NCBI GenBank assembly: GCA_038326995.1
Contig: JBBQKP010000063.1
Coordinates: 1-16,155 of the forward strand
DNA from: JBBQKP01 sp038326995
GTDB taxonomy: Bacteria > Planctomycetota > Phycisphaerae > Tepidisphaerales > Tepidisphaeraceae
Direction: 5' to 3'
DNA length: 16,155 nucleotides
The notes under the pieces were generated by a model. It was not told where the DNA came from. It made no database searches and saw only the letters and a program-made list of their open reading frames with translations. The position numbers and the translations under genes are program-made. Each line of letters starts with the position of its first letter. Positions within the stretch are counted from its first letter, which is position 1. This document shows positions 5,771-13,345 of the stretch, piece after piece.

Positions 5771-7942
5771 ATGTTGGATGTCCTGATACAAACACACAAC
5801 GAGGAACTAAACCTGCCTTACTCCCTCAGAAGTGTTGCGGGTTGGGTTAATAAGGTGTTCGTGGTCGATTCGGGCTCGACCGACAAGACGGCCCAGATTG
5901 CCAAAGCAGCAGGCGCGGAGTTCGTGCATCACGACTGGGAAGGATATGCGGCTCAGAAGAACTGGGCGTTGGACAACCTGCCGTTCGAGTCGGATTGGAT
6001 TTTGATTCTCGACGCCGACGAGTCGGTCACCCCCGAGCTTCGCGACGAAATCCTGCAAGTCGCCAGGCGCCCGCCAGACCAGACAAGAGAGGCGGGATTC
6101 CTGCTAAATCGCGTGCTCATTTTTCTGGGCACGCACATTTATCATTGCGGCTATTTCCCTAGTTGGAATCTGCGACTCTTCAAACGAGGCAAGGCCAGAT
6201 ATGAGGAGCGGCTTGTACACGAGCACATGCTGGTTAACGGTCCGACCGGTGAAATGAAAAATCTGCTGCACCACCAGGACCGACGAGGTCTTGAACACTT
6301 TTTCGCCAAGCACAATCGATACTCGACACTTGAAGCGCGCGAGATTCTGGAACACCCGCAATCGTGGCCTGGGTTTGCCACGTTTCGCAGCGACCGAGTC
6401 GTTCGCCGGCGGTATCTCAAAAGCAATGTCCTGCCGCGTATGCCACTCTCGTGGATGATGCGATTCATCTGGATGTACGTCCTGCAGCTGGGTATTCTAG
6501 ACGGTAAGGCGGGCTGGAAGCTCAGCCAGTTCATCAGCACCTACGAATTCCTGATCCAGATCAAGTATCAAGAACTTAAACGATTGCGAGACACCGGACG
6601 GCTTTCTGGTGACACGCGACAAGCTCTAAGCCAGCCTGAGGGCGAAATATCATGGAACGTCGAAACAGGATTGCCGGCGCCTAAAGCTCCCACTGTCGCG
6701 CCGGTGGTTGACGCGATCAGCATTCAGTCGCGTCAGTCCGCCGCGATCGACACGAACAACAACGAAATTAAGCTCGATATTCGTAGTCCAAAAGTGCCGT
6801 CGGTGATCGTGACCAAGCCATGCGGTTCGGCTGGCAGCTCGATGCTGCTTGACGATGCTAGATCACGACAGATCGTCGCCGACTCCGTCGGTAGATTGGT
6901 CGAACCGACGGGCTCGAAGGTCAAGCGAACTGGAAAGACTCGCGTGTCGGTGATGATCCCGACGCTTAACGAAGAAGCCAACATGGCGCGATGTCTCGAC
7001 CATCTTCAATGGGCAGATGAGGTCGTTGTTATTGATTCGGGTTCAACAGACAAAACTGTCGAAATCGCACACGCATACGGCTGCAAAGTGATCGATTTCG
7101 ACTGGAACGGGAAATGGCCCAAGAAGAAAAACTGGGCACTTCGCAAAGTGCAGTTCGAGAATGCGTGGGTGCTGATTGTCGACGCCGACGAATGGATCAT
7201 GCCCGAACTCGCCGAAGAAATTGCTCGCTCGATCAGCGATACGAATCGGGTCGGGTTTTACGTCAACCGACGATTCATCTTTATGGGCCAGTGGATCAAA
7301 CACTGTGGATACTACCCTTCGTGGAATCTTCGATTGATTAAGCGCGGACGCGGCGAGTATGAGCAGCTCACCGGAGTCGGCAATACGGGCTCGGGCGACA
7401 ACGAAGTACACGAACATGTTGTACCTGCTGGCGAGGTGACTTATCTCCAGAACGACATGCTTCACTTCGCGTTTCCGAGCATCCACACGTTCATGGAGAA
7501 GCACAATCGTTACTCGAACTGGGAGGCGGCCGTTCAATTCCGTAGTGCCGAAGGTGAATCCGACAGCCAGTCGATCGGACGAGAACTCAGTAAACGTCGC
7601 CGACTTAAAAATCTCAGCCGCAAGCTTCCTTTCCGTTCGACGCTGCGGTTCCTTTACAGCTACGTCTGGACGGGTGGTTTCCTGGACGGCAAGCCGGGAT
7701 ATGTGTTTTGCCGTTTACTGGCAATCTACGAATATCTTTCCGTCGCAAAATACACAGAACTTCGTCGAGCCGAGGAAGATCGAAAACACGCGCGCAGCCT
7801 GAGCACTGTAGTTGAGACAGACTGGCGGTCCGTGCGAGATCAGCCGGAAGGAACCTCAACGCCACCAGCCTCAAACCTTAAAACAGACTCTGATTCAGCG
7901 CTGCCTCACAGCTTTCCAGTGGCACCCGCTGACATACGGTAA
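5771..7942 (+). CDS. Tandem double GT2 glycosyltransferase (two WaaE-like domains)
   Basis: This 723-residue protein contains two complete GT2 (GT-A fold) domains, about 1-272 and 391-666, joined by a 120-residue linker with no recognised fold. Each half repeats the same landmarks: THNEE/TLNEE, VDSGSTDKT (32-40) and IDSGSTDKT (421-429), the metal-binding DADE (81-84 and 471-474), PSWNLRL (130-136 and 516-522), KHNRYS (180-185 and 577-582), and FLDG/ILDG (242-245 and 637-640) in a hydrophobic, possibly membrane-contacting tail. This pattern fits the WaaE/KdtX-like beta-1,4-glucosyltransferase group, normally about 250-300 residues. Both catalytic centres look intact, so it may add two sugars in succession or act as a fused pair. 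GGAG lies 9 nt before the ATG. The acyltransferase gene follows 7 nt after the stop. Acceptor and sugars are unknown. Confidence 0.9.
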   Translation: MLDVLIQTHNEELNLPYSLRSVAGWVNKVFVVDSGSTDKTAQIAKAAGAEFVHHDWEGYAAQKNWALDNLPFESDWILILDADESVTPELRDEILQVARRPPDQTREAGFLLNRVLIFLGTHIYHCGYFPSWNLRLFKRGKARYEERLVHEHMLVNGPTGEMKNLLHHQDRRGLEHFFAKHNRYSTLEAREILEHPQSWPGFATFRSDRVVRRRYLKSNVLPRMPLSWMMRFIWMYVLQLGILDGKAGWKLSQFISTYEFLIQIKYQELKRLRDTGRLSGDTRQALSQPEGEISWNVETGLPAPKAPTVAPVVDAISIQSRQSAAIDTNNNEIKLDIRSPKVPSVIVTKPCGSAGSSMLLDDARSRQIVADSVGRLVEPTGSKVKRTGKTRVSVMIPTLNEEANMARCLDHLQWADEVVVIDSGSTDKTVEIAHAYGCKVIDFDWNGKWPKKKNWALRKVQFENAWVLIVDADEWIMPELAEEIARSISDTNRVGFYVNRRFIFMGQWIKHCGYYPSWNLRLIKRGRGEYEQLTGVGNTGSGDNEVHEHVVPAGEVTYLQNDMLHFAFPSIHTFMEKHNRYSNWEAAVQFRSAEGESDSQSIGRELSKRRRLKNLSRKLPFRSTLRFLYSYVWTGGFLDGKPGYVFCRLLAIYEYLSVAKYTELRRAEEDRKHARSLSTVVETDWRSVRDQPEGTSTPPASNLKTDSDSALPHSFPVAPADIR

Positions 7943-7949
7943 CTCGATC

Positions 7950-8531
7950 ATGGTTAACACCGAATCAACCGAAACAGACTCTGCCGAAGTGCGGGCTCGT
8001 CATCAATCGCCGTGGTCATTACAAGATCGACTCCGCAGGATCGCCTGGGGCGTTGTGCAATCGACGGTCTTTGCGTTCTCGCCTCGCATTTGCTACGGAT
8101 TTCGAAGCGGCCTGCTGCGAATGTTCGGCGCGAAAGTTGGTAAGAGCGTCAAGATTCATCCGACCGTCAAACTCTTCGCACCCTGGCAATTGGTGATCGA
8201 CGACCACTCGTCGATTGGCGACCACGCGATCCTTTACAACCTCGGGCCTTTGTCTATCGGGCGGTTCGTCACCATCAGCCAGTTCGCTCACTTGTGCGGC
8301 GGGACACACGTTTCAACCTCTCGGCGAATGAAGCTGGTTCGCAGCCCGATCACCATCGGCGACGATGCCTGGATCGCAACAGACGCCTACATCGGACCGG
8401 GCGTTACGATTGGCAGCCGCGCTATTGTCGGTGCCCGCGCCAGCGTGTTTAGAGATGTCCCCCAAAACACAATCGTCGGCGGAAATCCGGCCAGGTTCAT
8501 CAAGAATCGCGAGTTCGAGTTAAACGACTAA
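7950..8531 (+). CDS. WcaF-like left-handed beta-helix acyltransferase
   Basis: This 193-residue protein is of the colanic-acid acetyltransferase (WcaF) type. An N-terminal helical part (about 20-60, ending RMFGAKVG) is followed by hexapeptide repeats: VKIHPTV, LVIDDHSSIGDHAI, LSIGRFVTI, ITIGDDAWIATDAYIGPGV and TIGSRAIVGARASV. The end IVGGNPARFI is typical of the family. The His in CGGTH is the likely catalytic base. It would transfer an acyl group, probably acetyl from acetyl-CoA, to a sugar in the cytoplasm, so the cluster's glycan is probably acylated. I start at ATG 7950 because the frame upstream lies inside the GT2 gene. The 7-bp gap and weak ribosome-binding site suggest translational coupling. 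Its stop overlaps the stop of the convergent kinase gene by four bases. Confidence 0.85.
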   Translation: MVNTESTETDSAEVRARHQSPWSLQDRLRRIAWGVVQSTVFAFSPRICYGFRSGLLRMFGAKVGKSVKIHPTVKLFAPWQLVIDDHSSIGDHAILYNLGPLSIGRFVTISQFAHLCGGTHVSTSRRMKLVRSPITIGDDAWIATDAYIGPGVTIGSRAIVGARASVFRDVPQNTIVGGNPARFIKNREFELND

Positions 8532-10153
8532 TCGTCATCTTCTACGTCACGCCGCTCGATCGGCAGGAGCAACCAGAACCGCGCACCGCGTCCGAGTTCG
8601 CTCTCCACGCCGATCTTTCCGCCCAGCAGGTGCGCAAGCTCTTTAGAAATCGCCAAGCCCAGACCTGTGCCGCCGTGTGCACGCGTCATACCGCTATCGA
8701 TCTGCCTGAACTTTTCGAAGATCGTCTGGTGATGCGATTTGTCGATGCCCGGACCGTGGTCGGAGACGACGATGCGGACCACATCCGCGTTCTCGCGAAC
8801 GGCGGTCAATTCCACGGTGGTCGCCTCGGGTGAAAATTTGATGGCGTTCGATAAGAGGTTAAACAAAATCTGCTGTAAACGTGCGGGATCCGTCTTTAAA
8901 ATCGGCACATCGCCCGCAACCTTCACATGAAGTTCCAGCTTCTTCTTTTCCAAAAGCGGCTTGAGCAACCCCGCGAGCGCCTCCAGTAAATCCCCTAGTG
9001 GAAGCGGCTGCACACGCAGTTCGAGTCGACCCGCTTCGATCTTCGCCAGGTCCAGAAGGTCGTTGATGAGCTCAAGCAGACCCGTGCCGCTGGTGATGAT
9101 GTTCTGCAGATATCGCATCGACTTCGCATCACCCGAAGCGGCCGACCTCAATAGATCCGCGAAACCGAGAATCGAGTTGAGCGGCGTCCTGAGTTCGTGC
9201 GACACGTTCGCCAGAAATTCATTCTTTAATCGGTTCGACTCGTAGAGCGACACGTTTGTTTCCGCGAGCTGTCCGAGCCTTTTGTCGAGCGACTTATTCG
9301 CCTCTTCAAGCATGCTGGCGTTGCTCTTGAGGTTGAGCAGCATGCGATTGAAGGTTTGGCTGAGGAGTTGAAACTCATCGCCGCTGCTGATGTCGGACCT
9401 GATGTTGAGGTTTCCGGCGGACACTTTGTCGGCCGTTTCCTGCAGCACACGGACGGGCCTGAGAATGAGCCGCTTGATGACGAAGCTGAGAATGAGAATC
9501 GCGAGCAATCCGGAGACGACTCCGCCCGCGATCAGGGCCGCGCGGTTATACAGCACTTCGCGCGGAGAGACTTGCGACGGAATTCGCACCACAACTGCCG
9601 CCACGATCGGCGGGCCTTCGCGAAGCAAAATTGCCGGCAGTGTGAGCGCCGGAACTGTTTTTGTTTTTGCGAAATTCGCGGCGCGTACGTCCTGAGTTGA
9701 AGCGACATGACACGCAGTGCATCGGTCACCAAGGCGGGCGAAATGAACATACTCGAACATTTCGATTTCGTTTTCCCAAGTTGATCTCCAGAGGTTTTGC
9801 CGGTCCGCACGCCTGCCCAGAGCTTCCCACGCCTCGCGTTCCATCGAATCCTCCGGATACGCCGCCAGGGTGTCGAGTGTGAGAATCGTCGGCGACGCGA
9901 CGACAGCGTCGGCGAATGGCAACGTCGTGGGAGAGCGTTCGGTTGATCCTGAACGGCTGCTCACCACATGCCTCGCCACTTCACTCTGTGCAAACACCTC
10001 TGCCGCGCTCTCGTTGAGTTGTCGCGTCAATCGTTCGAGCCGTTGAAATACAATTAAAAGTGCCGTACCGATGATCAATACGACGGCCGTGCCGAAGAGT
10101 AGTTGACTCTTGGCGGCTAATGACAGTCGGGTTCGTCTCAGTCGTCGAAACAC
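8528..10153 (-). CDS. Sensor histidine kinase with periplasmic c-type haem motif
   Basis: This 541-residue membrane kinase has a first membrane helix at about 18-36 and a periplasmic region to about 205. That region carries CTACH (145-149), the covalent haem c attachment motif. A second helix (about 206-226) leads to a HAMP domain (about 228-280) and a coiled segment. The HisKA domain has FLANVSHELRTPLN with phosphoacceptor His319. The ATPase domain shows the N box (Asn436), DHGPG (465-469), FEKF (479-482) and GGTGLGL (494-500), all intact. The sensor part resembles the DUF3365/Tll0287-like haem domain, so it may sense redox state, oxygen or a gas ligand; that is inference. No response regulator is in the window. 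The start is a GTG without a clear ribosome-binding site. It lies 59 bp after the phosphodiesterase-like gene on the same strand. Confidence 0.88.
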   Translation of the reverse strand: MFRRLRRTRLSLAAKSQLLFGTAVVLIIGTALLIVFQRLERLTRQLNESAAEVFAQSEVARHVVSSRSGSTERSPTTLPFADAVVASPTILTLDTLAAYPEDSMEREAWEALGRRADRQNLWRSTWENEIEMFEYVHFARLGDRCTACHVASTQDVRAANFAKTKTVPALTLPAILLREGPPIVAAVVVRIPSQVSPREVLYNRAALIAGGVVSGLLAILILSFVIKRLILRPVRVLQETADKVSAGNLNIRSDISSGDEFQLLSQTFNRMLLNLKSNASMLEEANKSLDKRLGQLAETNVSLYESNRLKNEFLANVSHELRTPLNSILGFADLLRSAASGDAKSMRYLQNIITSGTGLLELINDLLDLAKIEAGRLELRVQPLPLGDLLEALAGLLKPLLEKKKLELHVKVAGDVPILKTDPARLQQILFNLLSNAIKFSPEATTVELTAVRENADVVRIVVSDHGPGIDKSHHQTIFEKFRQIDSGMTRAHGGTGLGLAISKELAHLLGGKIGVESELGRGARFWLLLPIERRDVEDDD

Positions 10154-10212
10154 GTCGTTCGACTGTACACAGATGCGGGCGGTTTGAAGAGGAGGCCGCC
10201 ATCAAACTGAAA

Positions 10213-11574
10213 TCACGCAAGCGCGCGAAGAATTCGCCCGCACACATCCGTCGACTCGATTGTTCCGACATCGCCGCTACCGATCCAGATCGGCCAATCC
10301 TTTTGGTTTGCCGGAGTCACTCCATGTGACCCTCTTATAAGCCCCGCGTTTAACGGCGTGACATCCAGTAGATTCCGCATGCCGAGCTTCCTGGCCAGCA
10401 GCTTTCGCATCACTCGAACTTTCGGCAACAGGATCGAAGGATCAAGAAATAATTCGCACGGGTCATATCCAGGCTTGCGGTGAATATCGACCGTCCTCGC
10501 ATAGTCTGGCGCGACAGAATCGTCGAGCCAGAAGTAGTAGCTGAACCATGCATTCTCTTTTGCGAGCAGCACGATGTCGCCGGCCCGATCATGATCAAGG
10601 CCGATTTCGGCTCGTGCATCGCCGATCAGGACTCGACCGATGTCTTCGACCTCGAACAGACTGGCAACTTTCGGAACGTCCTCGCGTCGTCGCACGTAAA
10701 CGTGCGCCACTTGATGGTCCGCCACCGCAAACGCCGCGCAGCTGCCCGGATCAAGCTGTTCCAAACCGCGCTCCAGTCGAATCGAAAGGAGCCCCGCCTT
10801 ACGAAGAATGCGGTTGACGTGCACGACACGATCGACCGGGACGATGCCGTATTCGCTCAGCAAGATGAGCTCGCGGCTGGTCGCGTCCGCCAGCTTGATG
10901 AGTCGGCCGATCTCGATGTCGACCTCGATCGCGGCTTGCATCGATCGCTTATCAGTCGGGCCGAATCGCTGCAGGTCGTAGTCGAGGTGGGGCAAGTAGA
11001 CCAGCGCTAGATCGATAGACGGCCGCTCTCGCTGTAACACCTTGTGGGCCGCGTCTACGATCCACTTCGTCGATGCGATCGACGTCATCGGCCCCCAGAA
11101 TTTGAACAGCGGAAAAACGCCCAGATCGCGCTGCAGCACGTCGCGAAGTTCTGGCGGATGCGTCCAGCAATCAGGAATTTTTCGCCCATCTGCCGGATAC
11201 ATTGGTCTGGGCGTGACGGTCAAATCGCACCCACTGTGCATCGCATACCACCAGCAAATATTCGCGACGCTGATCGGCGTGCCGTTCAATTTTGCGATGT
11301 CCCATATGCGCGGAGATTGGACGAGCGAATCGTGTTGAAGCCAGAATCGAACCTCGCCGGTCTCGCGAAAATACCAGCCGTTACCGACTATTCCGTGTTC
11401 GCCAGACAGTTTGCCTGTGAGATAAGTCGACTGCGTGGAGCACGTCAGCGCTGGTGCGACGGGCCGAATGACGGCCGAGCCTTTGCGTGCGATCAGCGCG
11501 TTGAGATTCGGCGTATGCGTGCCCAGAACGCGTCCCGACAAACCCACGACATTCGCAAGAAGGACTTTCGCCAT
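10213..11574 (-). CDS. Alkaline-phosphatase-superfamily protein, EboF/nucleotide-pyrophosphatase-like
   Basis: This 453-residue protein resembles the 'nucleotide pyrophosphatase/phosphodiesterase family' proteins that include EboF of ebo clusters. Landmarks are HTPNLNALI near 20, LTCSTQSTYLTG (43-54) with the probable nucleophile Thr44, GEHGIVGNGWYF (58-69), TPRPMYPADGRK (121-132), LPHLDYDLQRFGP (194-206), DIHRKPGYDP (363-372) and GSHG (415-418). Several canonical NPP metal ligands are changed: the first Asp is replaced (NVVGL), GH becomes LQ, and SDHG becomes SEYG (240-243). Phosphodiesterase activity is therefore uncertain. No other ebo gene is nearby. I start at ATG 11574, which has GGATGAAG upstream; an upstream TTG at 11595 would add seven residues. 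There is no signal peptide. It is divergent from comB, 27 bp away. Confidence 0.8.
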   Translation of the reverse strand: MAKVLLANVVGLSGRVLGTHTPNLNALIARKGSAVIRPVAPALTCSTQSTYLTGKLSGEHGIVGNGWYFRETGEVRFWLQHDSLVQSPRIWDIAKLNGTPISVANICWWYAMHSGCDLTVTPRPMYPADGRKIPDCWTHPPELRDVLQRDLGVFPLFKFWGPMTSIASTKWIVDAAHKVLQRERPSIDLALVYLPHLDYDLQRFGPTDKRSMQAAIEVDIEIGRLIKLADATSRELILLSEYGIVPVDRVVHVNRILRKAGLLSIRLERGLEQLDPGSCAAFAVADHQVAHVYVRRREDVPKVASLFEVEDIGRVLIGDARAEIGLDHDRAGDIVLLAKENAWFSYYFWLDDSVAPDYARTVDIHRKPGYDPCELFLDPSILLPKVRVMRKLLARKLGMRNLLDVTPLNAGLIRGSHGVTPANQKDWPIWIGSGDVGTIESTDVCGRILRALA

Positions 11575-11601
11575 AGCTTCATCCAGTGTAGTCAATCCGT
11601 C

Positions 11602-12348
11602 ATGCGCATCGACATCGTTGACTTGCCGATCCAGATTTTACCCGCGCAACTTCATGGCAAAGTTGCCGTCGTATTCGACATTCTTCGCGCGACGAGTTCG
11701 ATGGTGCAAGCCGTCTCGAACGGGGCGCGAAACATTATCGTCTACTCGTCGATCGAAGAAGCACGACAAGGCCACGCGAATGATCCATCGCTCCACGCCA
11801 TGCTCGTGGGCGAAATCGCCTGCATCGCGCCCGACGGCTTCAGGCTCGGCAACAGTCCGCCCACATTCACGCCCGAGGCGGTCAAAGGGATGACGCTTCA
11901 CATGTCCACAACCAACGGCACGAAGGCGATTCTTGCGAGTCGATCGGCGTCGGCGGTGTTCATCGCTTCGAGGCGAAATCTTCCAGCTATTGCGTCGCAC
12001 TTAATGTCGCTCGCCCGAGACGTCGTTATCGTTTGTGCGGGTACAAACGGTAAGCCGGCAGGTGAGGACCAATTCGTCGCGGGCGAGTTGGCGTTAATGC
12101 TTCAACAAAGCAGTGCGACGCTCGCGCCGTCGTGCGAGTCGGCCCTGCTCATCGTCAAAGAGCACGAGGCAGATGTGCTTTCATTTTTTCGAACAACCGC
12201 AGGCGGCCAGGCGCTATGCAGGCTAGGCCTCGACTTCGACGTTCAATTCTGTGCCAGTAATGACAACGCGAATTCGCCGGTATGCGTGGTCGAGTTTGAT
12301 CCACAGTCGCCCGCGTCCGGTACGGTTCGCAGAATGAACGTCGATTAA
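11602..12348 (+). CDS. comB: 2-phosphosulfolactate phosphatase
   Basis: This 248-residue protein matches the ComB family in length and motifs: VVFDILRATSSMVQAVSNGA (24-41 region), LHMSTTNGTKAI (99-110), IVCAGTNGKPAGEDQFVAGE (143-162) and the C-terminal LGLDFDVQFCASND (208-221). ComB hydrolyses 2-phospho-3-sulfolactate to sulfolactate and phosphate, the second step of the coenzyme M route of methanogens. It is also common in bacteria without known coenzyme M use, where it may serve sulfonate metabolism; no ComA or ComC partner is seen here. It is probably a cytoplasmic, Mg-dependent enzyme. I start at ATG 11602 because the family's first strand (MRIDIVDLP) begins there; the open frame further upstream lies antisense to the neighbouring gene. 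The first gene of the ABC importer follows after 76 bp. Confidence 0.85.
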   Translation: MRIDIVDLPIQILPAQLHGKVAVVFDILRATSSMVQAVSNGARNIIVYSSIEEARQGHANDPSLHAMLVGEIACIAPDGFRLGNSPPTFTPEAVKGMTLHMSTTNGTKAILASRSASAVFIASRRNLPAIASHLMSLARDVVIVCAGTNGKPAGEDQFVAGELALMLQQSSATLAPSCESALLIVKEHEADVLSFFRTTAGGQALCRLGLDFDVQFCASNDNANSPVCVVEFDPQSPASGTVRRMNVD

Positions 12349-12424
12349 CCATCACTGTTTCAATTGAACGCTCACGCGTCTGCATTGATGACAAGCCACG
12401 CGTCGCGATACTTGACTGACGCCT

Positions 12425-13345
12425 ATGAACATCCATCAAACGTTTCTAGTCCTGCTGCTTGGTATAGCTTTTTGCCTGACGTCGTGCGATCGACCTGTGT
12501 CAACGCCCGTCTCCAACACCAAGACCGGCCCGAAGGTCGTTGATGTTTCCCGCGTCGCCTCGCTCTCGCCGGCCGCGAGCGATTTGCTGATTGCGATGGG
12601 TGCGAGAAACAAGCTGGTGGCCGTATCCAACTATGACAATCTTGAAGCCGTGAAGGGCGTGCCGCGCGCGGGTGATTACTTGAACATCGATTGGGAAAAG
12701 CTCATTACACTTCGGCCGCAGGTTTTGGTGATTCAAATGGAGGAATCGCGAATTCCCGTTGCAACGCGGGAAAGGGCACGACAGATTGGTGCGGAACTGA
12801 TCAACATTCGGCTAAACAATTTCACCGATATCATAATCGAAACGGAGCGGCTGGGCATATCAGTCGGGCTGGCCGACGACGCACGGGATGTCTGGCAAAC
12901 CATTCGCGAAGACATGGATGCGGTACGAATTTCTACCGCATCACTCGAGCGCGTGCGGACACTCGTCACGCTCGACGACACCGGGCTTTTCATCGCCGGT
13001 CGAGGCACGTTCATCAACGATCTATTGCAGGCCGCCGGAGGGACGAATGTGATTTCTGCCGAGCGCGGCGATTATGTGACGCTCGACGAAGAAGCGATTC
13101 GCGCGCTCGCCCCCGATGCGGTCATTCAAATTTATGCGACATCAGATGTCGCCCGCGCGGCCGCATCGTCTGAAAAATGGCGTAAGCAGTTCGCCGATCT
13201 CTCTGCAGTCAAATCGGGGCGCGTGTACGTTTATGCCGACACATCTGCGTTGGTTCCAGGGTCGGCGCTCGCCCGAACCGCGATGTGGATGCGTGACCAA
13301 CTTCATCCCGAGCTTTCGAAAAGTACATCTCCGGAGAAGCGATGA
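12425..13345 (+). CDS. ABC importer substrate-binding lipoprotein, BtuF/FecB-like
   Basis: This 306-residue protein has a lipoprotein signal with lipobox LTSC (Cys21), so it is probably tethered in the periplasm. The mature part is a class III (BtuF/FhuD/TroA-like) binding protein: VASLSPAASDLLIAMGARNKLVAVSNYD near the N-terminus, the GDYLNIDWEKLITLRPQVLVIQ segment (in 82-104), a long connecting helix, and DDTGLFIAGRGTFINDLLQAAGG in the second lobe. It should deliver its ligand to the FecCD-type permease encoded next, with which it overlaps by ATGA (13342-13345). Cobalamin, haem and ferric siderophores are all possible; sequence alone does not decide. The 76 bp upstream contain no recognisable cobalamin riboswitch or Fur box. 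No strong ribosome-binding site is seen. Confidence 0.85.
   Translation: MNIHQTFLVLLLGIAFCLTSCDRPVSTPVSNTKTGPKVVDVSRVASLSPAASDLLIAMGARNKLVAVSNYDNLEAVKGVPRAGDYLNIDWEKLITLRPQVLVIQMEESRIPVATRERARQIGAELINIRLNNFTDIIIETERLGISVGLADDARDVWQTIREDMDAVRISTASLERVRTLVTLDDTGLFIAGRGTFINDLLQAAGGTNVISAERGDYVTLDEEAIRALAPDAVIQIYATSDVARAAASSEKWRKQFADLSAVKSGRVYVYADTSALVPGSALARTAMWMRDQLHPELSKSTSPEKR

Noticed and set aside
11044..11601. Upstream extension of the comB frame
   Set aside because: It lies antisense to the EboF-like gene, and the ComB family begins at MRIDIVDLP (11602).
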